Below are positions 31,661 through 42,612 of a stretch of DNA of 64,000 bases, piece after piece. A program made the position numbers and the translations under genes. How positions within the stretch are numbered: the stretch's first letter is position 1; every line of letters starts with the position of its first letter. Below the pieces are notes generated by a model, which saw only the letters and a program-made list of their open reading frames with translations, made no database searches and was not told the DNA's origin. Origin of the DNA: Hedera helix (taxonomy: Eukaryota; Streptophyta; Magnoliopsida; Apiales; Araliaceae); contig OX359282.1 of NCBI GenBank assembly GCA_947179155.2, positions 9,585,533 to 9,649,532 on the forward strand. Direction: 5' to 3'.

Positions 31661-32751
31661 GCGACCCTATTTTTCTTCTTCATTTCTTACCGCAAACAGT
31701 AGCCAACTTAGCCAAATTAATTCCATTTTTGATCAAATTTTTTCCACAAAATAACTCTAAAAATCATATAATTCACACATATATATCCAAAAATTATCAC
31801 CAAAATTACATAAAATAAATTAAATAAAAGCATTTATACCTTCCAAAGCTTAATATATTCCTTTGATGGCCCCAAAAATCTCTCCTTTCTTGGTGGTGAT
31901 ATATTCCGGTGGTGGCATGGTGGTTTTCCGACGGTGGTCTCGGATGGGGGAGAAAGAGTGTATGAAATGTTTTATTTTTGTGTGTGCATGCCTCCTCTTT
32001 CTTTCTTATTCCTTTTCTTTTTAAAGCCAAGTACTTAATCATTTTGAAGAAATAAATCACTTCCACCGCCTTAAACCATCCGGATACACCACGCAACATG
32101 CATAATTAAATAATTTATTACATTACATAATCATTTTGTGTAATAAATATCTTATATAATGTATATAAAATATTTATTTTAATTCACCAAAAATCATAAT
32201 TTGATTTATAAATAATATTAATACCTTTTTAAGGTACAATATTTGATAAATTTTGTACACGCATAATGACATGCATGTAATGATATGAGGTAATTTATAC
32301 CTCCAAAATTCATAAAATAATTCTTATAACTTATAAAAATTATTTTTTCATACTTTTTCACTTTGTTACTTGAACAACATGTTACATCAACATGTTTACA
32401 TTTATGAAATATTATCTCCCATAATAATCATAACAATTTCATTATATAATAAACATAATTTTAATAAATTTAAAACATTTCCTTCTCTTCATTCAATTTT
32501 CATTTCTTTACTATTTACATTAACTTTCCTTATATAAATTATATAATTTATTATTATATAATTTATATAATTACTTTTATTCTTAAACAATTTCTAAACC
32601 TTCACCATAATTATTGATTAATTATATAATCAATATTTTTAATTTTACTACCTTCTTCATTCACTTTTTTATTTAACTTTGGATTAATTTAATTATTAAT
32701 CCATTAATTTTCATAATTAATGAAATTTATAATTACCACAATTAAGCATAA

Positions 32752-32756
32752 GCGCG

Positions 32757-32787
<31 letters not shown>

Positions 32788-32788
32788 G

Positions 32789-32818
<30 letters not shown>
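32752..32818. repeat. CG/CA/TA dinucleotide microsatellite
   Basis: A GC run, then CA, then TA, at the site equivalent to 22937-23026 in E's other LTR; the two copies have diverged in repeat composition. Confidence 0.95.
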
Positions 32819-32819
<1 letters not shown>

Positions 32820-33144
32820 CTCACAATACCACATCATACTATTTAAATAATAATTTCTATATCTCCACAATAATTTAAATGTACAATTTTATTGTACCAT
32901 TATATGCAATTTCGACAAAACTTAATAAATTATTTTTAAACAATTTATTTACTTTTCAATTATTTTAATTCAACACCATTTATCACCATCTTTGTATAGA
33001 ATTAATTTATCAATAAAATCTCATCACGCACTTAAATCACATAAAATATATCAATCATAAGTAATTTAAATAACCTTAATAATTTTTTATTTAAATTCTT
33101 ATTTAATATTATTAAAAATGATCCCGAAAATTCGGGTCCTCACA

Positions 33145-33380
33145 GGATGGGAGTTTGATAACATTGTTCTTGCCTTTCTTTAGAATTTTCAATAGCTTCA
33201 TGGAAAATAGAGAAATATCTTCATCATTCTTCCAGTAGAATCTTGAGTAACTCTTCTGCAACTTTGTTGGTTAGGCACAAGTTCATTAGTGAGCTTTTCT
33301 TTAAGTGGTTACTGCGAAAATATCTCAGATAAACTCTTAGGAGGTTGAGGTCATGGAAATCCATTTACTTGATGGAGTTT
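33145..33380 (-). pseudogene. Ty1/copia gag fragment (element K, C-terminal side)
   Basis: On the minus strand one frame reads NDEDISLFSMKLLKILKKG, resembling the E-D-(M/L)-A-L-L...FKK(F/L)LKKK stretch near the end of plant Ty1/copia Gag. The rest is degenerate with stops. It is placed with the gag start at 43429-43820 as one element, K, split by E on its left and by L and B on its right. Recognition is by motif only. Confidence 0.5.
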
Positions 33381-34897
33381 TGATAATTTGGTTTTTTACT
33401 TATATATTAATTATCTTTTAACTTGATAATTTGTGATTTCTTAAGTATTTTAAGTTATTTTTATGTATTTATATTATTTTTATGTTTATTTTGTAGGAAG
33501 AAGCAAGGTAAGGTAATTCAGACATCTTTTGGATTAAAATATACAAGCAACAACAGGAAGCGAAAATGGAAGGGCATTTGGCCTAAATTTTGTCACATTT
33601 TTTTAGCTTGAATTTTATTGTAGATTTCGTTGAGAGCTTCAATTTGATAGGTGGCACGACTCATAACTCTTCTCGGATCAAAAGTATGGCCATTTTACCA
33701 ACATATATTGAAGCATAAAACAATCCGGCGCGGTGGCACCATTTCCTATTGTATTTCTGGCGCTGCAACACCATCCCATCAGAAACTCAGTGTCACAGTG
33801 CTATAAACTGGTGCTGTAGCATCGGTGACGCGACCAGACCAAGATTTGATGCGTTTTTGCACCTTTTTGACTCCTAATTGGATTATTTTTCCTCTTCTGC
33901 TAGGGATATGACTTATAACCTATAAATACACTATAAGAGACATACATAAAGGAGAATTAACATAGATTAACATAGTTAGGGTAGATTAGGAATATATTAG
34001 ATTAAATTGAAGCAAGGATAATCTCAGATCTGAAGAAGGAACAAGAATTAAAGGCAGAGATTGGATATTGCACTTTAAATCAGATTTTTATTCTGTTATT
34101 TTTAATTTTTGTAACCTTGAATATGATGGATTATTTTATGAATTTAATTTTATTTTTCCAGTTATGAACTAAATTTTAATTAAGATTGCAATTGAACTCA
34201 ATGTATAGTTTAAATTGATTATCTTTCTGTTTGATTGGCACCATATGAATTTACTCATTATATTTTATGCATTCATGTATTAATTAGATGCATATAATTA
34301 ATAAGATAATCTAAATGAAATTGAGAGATGGATTATAGATTTAGATTTTAATATAATGACCCATGTTTGTGTATTCTACATGGGATAAAATTTATAATTC
34401 GTGTATAGGATAGATATATACCTATATGTCATATGTAACCTTAAAGAGAATTTAATCTTAAAATCTTTATTTAATTTAAATCTCATAGAGATATAGCGAT
34501 TTATTTAGCTAGAATGTTTCTTTTCGATTTTGTTGCACACAGTGTTAGATTTAGAGATGATATGTTTATATGACCATCGAGAGAGGCGTATAAATACTAA
34601 TGAATTCTCAGGTTAACAATTCATCATGATCGTATAATTAAATAGAGATATATAAAATTTAAATGAAACATTGAAAAAAAATTATGATATTAAATCCTTT
34701 TAATTTGATTTAATCCTTGGTAGTAGATTAATTTAAGTAGATTTTATTTTATAGTTTTAATCAATTATTTAAATAAAATGAATTTGGTTAAGAGTTATTA
34801 ATTAATTCTTTGTGGGAATGATACTATTCTTGTCACTATATTACTAGTCGATCGTATATACTTGCGCGTATTTCCTAAGTAATAAATTAGGCGAACA
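33381..34897 (+). mobile_element. Element L: Athila-type LTR, probably solo
   Basis: About 1.5 kb from TGATAATTTGG to TTAGGCGAACA. Its last 100 bases (TTCTTTGTGGGAATGATAC, then GTATATACTTGCGCG) match the 3' end of A's and B's LTRs in sense, and the TGATAAT start matches A. A TATA box is at 33919-33930. No primer site or polypurine tract adjoins it. I found no clear 5-bp target duplication (AGTTT left, AATTA right), so the left boundary or a later rearrangement is uncertain. Confidence 0.6.
33919..33930 (+). promoter_or_regulatory. TATA box of L
   Basis: CCTATAAATACA followed by a purine-rich leader with repeated AACATAG words. GC-richer promoter-proximal sequence upstream (33725-33840) carries three GGYGCTG/CACCAT-like repeats. 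Confidence 0.5.
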
Positions 34898-34952
34898 AAT
34901 TAGACACCCTTATTTAAGAATGCCTTGTTACAGGCTTTTTGGAAGTTGTTGG
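34898..34952 (-). pseudogene. Short K gag remnant between L and B
   Basis: Fifty-five bases between the end of L and the start of B. On the minus strand a frame of about 16 codons is open from the B junction (NFQKACNKAFL), consistent with a remnant of the copia gag whose upstream part is at 43429. Assignment is by position, not by motif. Confidence 0.35.
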
Positions 34953-35803
34953 TGTGATGTCGCAAGCACCCAAAAATAAAATCTTACTTTTGAAAAATAT
35001 TAATGTAGTAGTGTAAGCAAGAGTCGATCCCACAGAGAATGATTATTTAATTTTATGTTTTCACAAACAAAATTTTGGGTTGGGGGGGGGGGTTTGAATC
35101 AAAGAAATAGTTTAAATAAAATTAACTAAAATAATTATGCAAGTAATTTAATGAAATAAATGAGAAGAAAAAGCCTTGGTTTAAGTCAAAATCCACCATC
35201 AAGAATTTACAACTGATCACTGATGTAAAAATAAATCAATTAATATTTTGAGCATTCACCGTAGAAAGAACTACTCCCAGGTGGAATAATTTTTTTCCAC
35301 TCTTCTTAATTTTATATAAGTAGATCCACTAGGTCTAAATATCCTACTAATAAACAAGCTCTGACACTTGCTAAAGATTTAATTTAATAGTAGCATAAAT
35401 AATTAGAGAGATCGTTGAACTAAACAACACAAGCCACTTGTTTGCATTTAATTCAGATGAATATTCTTTCTAAAGATAAAATAATCATTTGATCTGCAAA
35501 AGAATTATTAAACTTAGTTGCTTCACAAATAGCAGTAGATTAATATGAATAATAAACTAGTAGTACTCCTAGCAATTAAACAAACCAATCATAAAATTTA
35601 AGCACAGAAAAATATTCAATACTCAAAATATAAAATGAACAATTAAAATAAATTATATCTCACAGTGTATAAATTTTGATGACTTCAATCACTTAAACCA
35701 AGAAAAATAGTTTAGCTACTCATAATTGTAGAGAAGACTAAAGAATAGAAGAGAAATTTTTTATTCTAATGAGAGTTGTGTATTATATTGTACCTCAAGC
35801 CTT

Positions 35804-35813
35804 CTATTTATAG
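35804..35813 (-). promoter_or_regulatory. TATA box of B 3' LTR
   Basis: Minus strand CTATAAATAG within GTAGCCTATAAATAGAAGG. The same box is kept in the truncated 5' LTR at 42637-42646. Confidence 0.65.
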
Positions 35814-36041
35814 GCTACAAAATCCTTTTAACCCTAATAGGAAGTACACTTTTCAAACCCTAATAGGATTTAAAATACAAATAAAAATAAAAGAAAACTA
35901 AAATAATTATTATCCTAACCATAATTGGAATTAAAATCCAATTTGGAATAAAAAAATAGCAAAAATTCGCGAATAATTCCGTTTTGGGCCATTTTCGCGT
36001 CTGCCAAACAAGGCACTCGCTACAGTGACAACGCACAGCTG

Positions 36042-36300
36042 CCCGCGCATTGCACGCATTGCTTCCTCTGCTGAAACAACGTCGTTCCGCTTTTCCTCAC
36101 CTTTGCTACTTGGTCGTGCATTGCGCGGAGCCTTTCTTTTCCGCTAATCAAAACGACGTCGTTCCTCTCTTCTTTACTACGCGTGCAATGCGCGGACGTC
36201 CATTCCGAAAATTACCATTATGCCACCGTGCTATTTAATTATCAAAAGAATTTACAGATTTGCCCCCAAGCTTATTTTTCCTATAAAATAAAATCTAAAA
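36042..36300 (+). repeat. Alternating palindrome cassette in B 3' LTR (inverted)
   Basis: Plus-strand order: P CCCGCGCATTGCACGC (36042-36057), X AACAACGTCGTT (36075-36086), P CGTGCATTGCGCGG (36115-36128), X AAAACGACGTCGTT (36150-36163), P GCGTGCAATGCGCGG (36181-36195), then ATTACCATTATGCC and TTACAGATTTGCCCCC. Antisense to the element, as in A. Confidence 0.8.
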
Positions 36301-36590
36301 TAATTAAAAATAAATAAAAATAATATAAAAATACTAAAAAAATAATAATAATGCATAATAATAAATAAAACACCTAAAACACTAAAAATAAATAAAAACA
36401 CGTAAATAAAAAGAAATATAAAATACTATAAAATTACCTAAATTAACATAAATTAACTAAAATCCTATAAAACCTATTAAAACCAAAATAAGCTAAATAA
36501 TTAAATATTTAAGCATACAATAAATATAAAAACTAAGTATTAGGGAATAAAAATCTCGTATAATTTAACCCTATCAAATACCCCCACACT

Positions 36591-37893
36591 TAGTTTTTTG
36601 CTCGTCCTCAGGCAAAACAAGAACAAAAACTAAAAAAATTAAAATTAATAACCAAACAACTTACTTGAGCAACAGATCAATATAAATTTCAACATCAGCC
36701 TCAAAGATTTTTTTAATGATGACCCAAAGAAAATTTCAAAACCATGCAAAATCTAGAACTTTAACATATTTATTAATCTTACTCTACTCAAGATCTTTTG
36801 TGTGTGTGTGAATCCAAATGTATCAAACTAATCAAAACTCGGATAAGTTTAGGTTAGTAATTACCTTATAAAAGATATATAACAATACTCAATATATTTA
36901 TTTTTCACATCACTCTTTCAGCTAATATAGACAAATATAAATCATAAGATCAAAATGTTTTTAATTAATTAAACACACTAGGATTATCAATATCAATTTT
37001 TCGAAATATTTTTTTCTTTTAATGGGTGCATTTTATGCTCCATCCCATTTTCTTTCTTTTTTTTTCTTTTTTCAGTGAGTGCATTTTATGCTCCATCTCA
37101 CTTTTTCATGTGTTTATGAGTGAGTTCGTTTTACGTTCTATCCAACCCACCACAAGACTTTTCCTTCAATAATAATCCTAGAAAAATACCTAAATCATCT
37201 ATTCCAAATTATATTTTGACTTATATTTCACTTCAAATAATGATTAAATAAGATATAAAGTTCAAAAATATCTTTCATAAGCATTTAACAATTTAAACTC
37301 TCTTAATTAAAATTAGCTCAAACAAATGGATATAAGTGCATAAAAATTTAAAGATCTCAAACAAAGTAAATATCAACAATAAGTCAAAATTCAGACTAAG
37401 CAAAGATTTATTATTTTTCCAAAAGTTATAAAACAAAATCAAGATTTTATCATTGGCTAAAAATTTAAAATCCAATTAACTTAATGCTCAAGTGACTCAT
37501 CCTAAAAAAAAAAAAAAAAAAAAGACTACCCTATTTTCGTAGGAAACACGGTTACACTTAGCATGTGCAACAAGCCTTTAAACCCCAAGTGGACGAGTTT
37601 TGTCTCGTGAGGGTTTGTAGTTAATTTACCCACAAAATTCAAAATTTCAAAAAATTTCAAAATTTCAATTTTTTTTTAAAATATGACCTAAAAATAACAA
37701 AAATACTTAAATCCCTTACACCACACTTAAAATTTACATTGTCTCCAATTTAAAGTAAAATGCAAAGAAAAAGGCACAGATAACTAAAACATAAATGCAA
37801 AAATTAAAAAGAAAGAAAATTATACTCCCTTTGGGTTGCCTCCCAAGCAGCGCCTTTGTTTATTGTCATTGGCTCGACAGCATGCTTCCCTTT
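36591..37893 (-). other. Polypurine tract and 3' non-coding region of B
   Basis: Against the LTR the minus strand reads AAGTGTGGGGGTATT, the polypurine tract (36591-36605). The rest is non-coding and parallels A 1-1528, including the GTGCATTTTATGCTCC repeat series (37021-37145), the TTAGCATGTGCAAC block near 37558, and the GGGTTGCCTCCCAAGCAGCGC sequence downstream of pol. A run of about 20 A lies at 37507-37523. Confidence 0.75.
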
Positions 37894-38430
37894 TTAAGTG
37901 GTAGAAATTGGATCCTCAAGGTCCGAATTAGTTGCGTCTTCTTTTTGAAAATTCTCGTGAAAATGCTTGAGTCTATGGCCATTCACTTTGAGTACTTTTG
38001 CATTTTCTAAACTTTGAATTTCAACTGCACCATAAGGAAAAACATTAGAAACAACAAAAGGCCTAATCCAACGAGAACGTAACTTACCTGGAAACAACCG
38101 AAGTTGAGATTGGTATAAAATGACTTGTTCGCCAATCTTGAATTCTTTCCTAGAGATCATCTTGTCATGAAAAACCTTTGTTTTCTCCTTGTAAATTCTC
38201 GCACTTTCATAAGCATCATTGCGAATTTCCTCCAACTCTTGTATTTGCAACTTCCTATGCACTCCACTTAAACTCATCTTCATATTAAAAGTTTTAATAG
38301 CCCAATAAGCTTTGTGTTCTAGCTCAACAGGTAAGTGACATGGTTTTTCAAATACTAATCGGTAAGGTGACATACCAATAGGCGTTTTATAAGCTGTCCT
38401 ATATGCCCATAAAGCATCATCCAATTGCAA
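37894..38430 (-). pseudogene. Integrase C-terminal part of B
   Basis: 178 codons in the same frame as the integrase core (38434-38895), separated by one TGA where the family has Trp before LQLDDALWAYRTAYKTP. Reads TPIGMSPYRLVFEKPCHLPVE, then the Athila/Tat-type tail with KVFHDKMISRKEF, LFPGKLRSRWIRPFVV (GPF-like module) and NGHRLKHF. No chromodomain, as expected for this non-chromovirus lineage. Confidence 0.9.
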
Positions 38431-38433
38431 ACT

Positions 38434-38895
38434 TCAATCTTTTCTGCTCGGATTTACTGTCTTTTCGAGAATAGACTTGATCTCTCTATTCGACACTTTC
38501 GCTTGTCCATTAGTTTGCGGATGGTATGCGGTTGACACCTTGTAAGTGACATGATACTTTTTCAACAAAGCTTCCACAGTTCCATTGCAAAAATGAGTGT
38601 CTCTATCACTTATTAGAGCTCTAGGAACTCCAAACCTGGAAAATATGTTAGTACGGAGAAAATCTGCAACAACGTTGGAATCGTTAATCCTTGTGGCCTT
38701 GGCTTCCACCCATTTCGAAACATAATCGACAACAAGTAAGATATAAACGTTATCAAAAGATATAGGAAATGGTCCCATAAAATCAATGCCCCAAACGTCA
38801 AAAATTTCACAAAAGAGTATGGGTGTTTGCAACATCTCATTTCGTTGGGATATATTACCTGTCTTTTGACAATTACAACATGACTTGCAAAACAA
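38434..38895 (-). pseudogene. Integrase core of B
   Basis: Reads the Cys pair CKSCCNCQKTG, then catalytic DFMGPFP (first Asp), SDRDTHFCNGTVEALL (second Asp) and the AYHPQTNGQAKVSNREIK stretch (third acidic position), a D,D-35-E integrase. The third acidic site has A-K-V-S-N-R-E where Q-A-E-V-S-N-R-E is usual, so the catalytic Glu appears changed to Lys (GAA to AAA). It stops at TGA (38431-38433) in place of Trp. Confidence 0.85.
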
Positions 38896-39524
38896 ATATG
38901 AATCTTGGAATAAAGACGGCTAACAAAAACCACAGTCAAGCACTTTTCTTGCTGTCCTCTTAGATCCAAAGTGACCTCCACAAGCATATGAATGACAAAA
39001 AGTGAGAGTATGATCAATTTCAGTTTCAGGGACGCACCTTCTAATTACTTGGTCCACACAATGTTTCCATAAGTAGGGATCATCCCAAACGTAGTACTTT
39101 GCTTCACTTTTAATTTTATCCCTTTGAGCTTTAGACAAATTAGAAGGCAAAATGTTAGTAACCAAATAATTGAAAATATTTGCATACCAAGGTGATTTTT
39201 TATATGCAGAGAACAATTGTTCATCAGGAAACGTTTCTTGTAAAGGAAGCTCATCTTGCACATTCGCCAAACGACTTAAATGATTTGCAACACTATTTTC
39301 TGTCCCTTTTTTATCCTTGATCTCCAAATCGAATTCACTTAAGAGAAGTATCCATCTTATCAACCTTGGTTTTGCCTCTTTCTTTGTCATCAAATAACAA
39401 AGAGTTGCATGATCAGAATAAACAATAACTTTAGTACCAAGCAGATAAGATCGAAATTTCTCTAAAGCAAAAACAACAGCTAAGAGTTCTTTTTCAGTGG
39501 TCGAATAATTTCTCAAGGCATCGT
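38896..39524 (-). pseudogene. RNase H and integrase zinc domain of B
   Basis: Reads LRNYSTTEKELLAVVFALEKF, YSDHATLCYLMTKKE, GTENSVANHLSRL (RNase H acidic set D, E, D, D) and then the integrase His pair in HTLTFCHSYACGGHFG, ending CGFC before TAG (38920-38922), where the family has Trp (CGFYWP). It lies one frame from the reverse transcriptase because one A appears lost in an A run near 39580. Confidence 0.87.
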
Positions 39525-40400
39525 TTAAAGTCCTCGAAGCATAATAAATAGCATGAGATGCTTTCCCAACTTTTGACCCAAAATAGCTCCTACTGCATAA
39601 TCACTTGCGTCGCACATAATCTTGAAAGGTATGTCCCAATTGGGAGGTTGAATAACTAGAGTAGAGGTCAACAATTCCTTCAACTTATCAAACGCTGTCT
39701 TACACTCCCTGTCAAAATTGAAATCTGCATCCTTTTGTAGCAGTTTGCATAGGGGTGATACTATCTTGGAAAAATCCTTTATGAATCTCCGGTAAAAACC
39801 TGCATGTCCAAGAAAAGAACACACTTCCCGCACACAAGTGGGATAAGGTAGAGACTGAATAATATTAATTTTTGCTTTATCTACTTCAATTCCCTTAGAT
39901 AAAACAACATGACCCAAAACTATACCTTGTTCAACCATGAAATGACATTTTTCAGAATTTAGTACAAGGTTAGTGTCTATGCATCTTTGAAGAACAAGTG
40001 TAAGGTTATGCAAATAATTATCAAAAGAGTCCCCATGAACTGTGAAATCGTCCATAAAAACTTCCATGATATGCTCAATATAATCCGAAAATATGATAAC
40101 CATACACCTTTGAAAAATGGAGGGGGCGTTGCAAAGTCCAAACGACATACGATGATATGCAAAAGTTCTAAATGGGCATGTAAATGTCGTCTTTTCTTGA
40201 TCCTCCGGAGCAATTGCAATTTGGATATAACCTGAATAACCATAAAGAAAACAATAATAAGAATGACCAGTTATTCGTTCAAGCATTTGATCAATAAGAG
40301 GTAAAGAAAAGTGGTCTTTTCAGGTTACAGCATTTAATTTTCTATAATCTATACAAACTCGCCACCCATTTTGAACGCGGGTGAGAATTAACTCATCATT
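39525..40400 (-). pseudogene. Reverse transcriptase of B (palm region)
   Basis: Reads WRVCIDYRKLNAVT upstream of a TGA (family VTRKDHF, so CGA to TGA), then ERITGHSYYCFLYGYSGY, where the catalytic FLDGYSGY Asp is Tyr (GAT to TAT), FAYHRMSFGLCNAPSIFQR, and FMDDFTVHG (catalytic pair at about 40045-40060), then LGHVVLSKGIEVDKAKI and GFYRRFIKDFSKI. It ends through the -1 frameshift near 39580. The missing first Asp means it would be dead even without the stops. Confidence 0.9.
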
Positions 40401-40988
40401 CTAATTTTTGACCATAGTTATGCCCGTTTTTTTAGGAACTACTTTAACTGGGCTAACCCAACTGCTATCCGAAATAGGGTAAATCATGCCAACTACAAGA
40501 AGCTTTTGAATCTCTTTTTTCACATCCATCATGGGTGGATTTAGTCTTCTTTGCGGTTGATGGGTGGGTTTCACTCCTTCTTCAGGTAAGATACGATGCA
40601 CGCATGTTGACGGGCTTATTCCCTTAATATCAGCAATCGTCCAACCAATGACCTTCTTATGCTCCTTAAGAACTCGCACGAGTTGTTCTTCTTGTGAGGT
40701 ACTTAATTTATTGGAGATGATCACTGGCGATGTTGTTTTTTCTCCAAGGAAAACATACTTGAGATGATCAGGAAGAGGCTTCAATTCTGGAGTAGGTGAC
40801 TGCAAAACAGATGGTAGAGATTTTTCGTTAGGAACTGGCAGATCAATATAAGGAACGTTACCTGCGTTTGGAGAATCATTTAGCGTTGCAATAACATCCT
40901 TCAATTCATTGGTCAAGGCGAACTTTTCCTCCTCCTCAAGATTTTGACTGATTTGTCGTTTCGACTGCATCCTTTCCATCAAGTTCAA
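40401..40988 (-). pseudogene. Protease-reverse transcriptase linker and RT fingers of B
   Basis: Reads LPDHLKYVFLGEKTTSPVIIS, VLKEHKKVIGWTIADIKGISPS, HRILPEEGVKPTHQPQRRLNP and SSWVSPVKVVPKKTGITMV, the N-terminal Athila/Tat reverse transcriptase, and stops at TAG where Gln/Glu/Lys is usual. It overlaps the end of the gag-protease frame (40936-42003) by 53 bases in another frame, so a further frameshift separates them. Confidence 0.85.
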
Positions 40989-42003
40989 AAATTTCCTGTG
41001 CTAATAAGTCAATCACATCAATAGAATAAACAGGATTATCATTATTAGGATATTTCATGGCGTCATAAATATTAAACTGCACAACCTTGCCATCAAATTC
41101 CATTGTAAGTGTACCACTATGAACATCTATCTTGGTTTTGGATGTCTTTAAGAAGGGTTTTCCTAACAAAATAGGAGCATTATGATCACCATTCTCCATA
41201 TCAAGCACATAAAAATCAGTAGGAAAAATCAAATTATTTACCTGCACAAGAACATCCTCTATTATACCCTTAGGATAGGCATTAGATTTGTCAGCCAACT
41301 GAATCACCGTACCAGTTTTATTCAACGATTCAAGTTTCAAAGAAGCATATATAGAATATGGCATAACATTAATAGATGCTCCTAATTCTAACATGGCTTG
41401 TTCAAATCTAGTGTCACTTATCTTACAAGGGATAGTAAACATTCCTGGATCTTGGCACTTTGTAGGAAGTTTTCTTTGAATCACGGCAGACACATTTTTT
41501 CCTACTTTTACCTTCTCATACCTTTTGAGTGCTTGTTTTCTCTTGTGTGTACACAATTCTTTTAGAAATCTAGCAAAGCAAGGTACATGTTTAATTGCAT
41601 CTAACAATGGGATTTTTACCTCGCATTGATGAAAAATTTCATAAAAATCTGAATCTTTCTCATATTTTCTTTTTTCTGTTAAAGCGAGAGGAAAAGGGGG
41701 TACTGGTTTATAATCAGAGAGAGGTGAAAATTTATGCTTAGGAGTACCATTGTCGCGTAGAACATTGTCCTCCACTTTACTGTCACCTTCGTCCGTGTGG
41801 TCTGCTTCTGTTTTGCCTTGCTTTGTTGGTGTAGACTCTGTTGTTTCCGGAGTTTGTAGCTCTTTATCACTTCTCAAAGTGATTGCGCTTGAGTTCTCTT
41901 TCGGATTCACCATCATTTGAGATGGCAATTTTCTAGAACTTTGAGCCTCCAATCTATTGATTGCAGTCGCCATTTGTCCCATTTGCATTTCCAAATTATG
42001 CAT
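40936..42003 (-). pseudogene. gag C-terminus and aspartic protease of B
   Basis: 355 codons: coiled-coil-like MHNLEMQMGQMATAINRLE, SSAITLRSDKEL, the YEIFHQCEVKIPLLDAIKHV segment, KRLPTKCQDPGMFTIPCKI-type sequence, protease active site MLELGASINVMPYSIY (family D-L-G-A; here E-L-G-A, so the catalytic Asp looks changed to Glu) and APILLGKPFLKT. It corresponds to A 1529-2500, where the active site is intact (CDLGASIN). Confidence 0.87.
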
Positions 42004-42612
42004 ATTTGCCTTCGTGTACTGCTAAAATTGCAAAGTGTTAGTGGTAAGTTGTTTAACCAAATCCTCTAAAGACATATTAGAATTAAATGATTGGCCTTGT
42101 TGTTTGTTGGGATATGACTGCTTGTATTGTTGGTAGCTTGCAAAGTTTGGATTTGTGGGTGGATTCCCTTGTGGATTTTTATAGCTGAAATTAGGATGAT
42201 CTCTCCAACTTGAGTTGTATGTGTTCGAGTAGGGATCATATCTCTTTTGTGGTTGACCAGGAAAACCACCTGCTACATTTACTTATTTATAGGACTCCTC
42301 TTGAAGAGTGGGGCACATATTTGTTGGATGTCCTACTACCGCACAAATCCCACAAGCTTTTACTTGTTATGTATTACATACAGCCACTTGATGAACAAGA
42401 GAAGTTAGACTAGCAATTTGTTCTTTAAGTGAAAAAATTTCTACCTCATTGACATTCTGGGATGTAAAATGAAGCCTAATGCCGAATTGTTGGGAATTAG
42501 CCGCCATGTTTGCAATCAGGTTTCTTGCAGCCTTGGGTGTTTTGTCCACTAAAACTCCTCCACTGGCAGCATCGATCATGCTCCTATCAGTAGACATGAG
42601 TCCTGCATAGAA
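42004..42612 (-). pseudogene. gag middle part of B with zinc knuckle
   Basis: One broken frame: MSTDRSMIDAASGGVLVDKTP (42597 downward), a stop at 42364-42366, then CGICAVVGHPTNMC, a CX2CX4HX4C knuckle, then Asn/Gln/Pro-rich sequence to 42004 with two more stops (near 42285 and 42020). The upstream gag domain is absent: at about 42613 the frame runs straight into LTR sequence, the breakpoint of a deletion. Confidence 0.82.

Larger units (their letters stand above)
22700..33144 (-). mobile_element. Element E: LARD-like element related to D, split by C and F
   Basis: Right side: complete 5' LTR (30020-33144), primer site (30006-30017), internal domain (28149-30019 and 23343-24275) and a 643-bp piece of the 3' LTR (22700-23342). 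The rest of the 3' LTR lies beyond C, outside the window. No coding sequence. It is homologous to D across the internal domain but visibly diverged. Its right end meets copia-type gag sequence of K at 33145, implying insertion into K, with expected target duplication GGATG. Confidence 0.85.
30020..33144 (-). repeat. 5' LTR of E
   Basis: 3,125 bp. In sense TGTGAGGACCCGAATTTTCG to GGGGTCGTCACA. Holds a microsatellite (32752-32818), AT hairpins (32525-32575), a palindrome cassette (31330-31660) and the conserved hairpin (30609-30635). It aligns with D's LTR over its whole length at visibly lower identity. Confidence 0.88.
34953..36590 (-). repeat. 3' LTR of B
   Basis: 1,638 bp, in sense TGATAGGGTTAAATTATACG to GCGACATCACA. 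TATA box CTATAAATAG on the minus strand at 35804-35813. It contains the inverted palindrome cassette (36042-36300). A run of ten or more G is at about 35082-35093. Confidence 0.85.

Noticed and set aside
33381..34897. Calling L a certain solo LTR with target duplication
   Set aside because: No matching 5-bp flanks were found; kept as a probable LTR with an uncertain left end.
37507..37523. Poly-A run that might mark a LINE, SINE or processed gene end
   Set aside because: It sits inside the 3' spacer of B, with no target duplication or upstream element.
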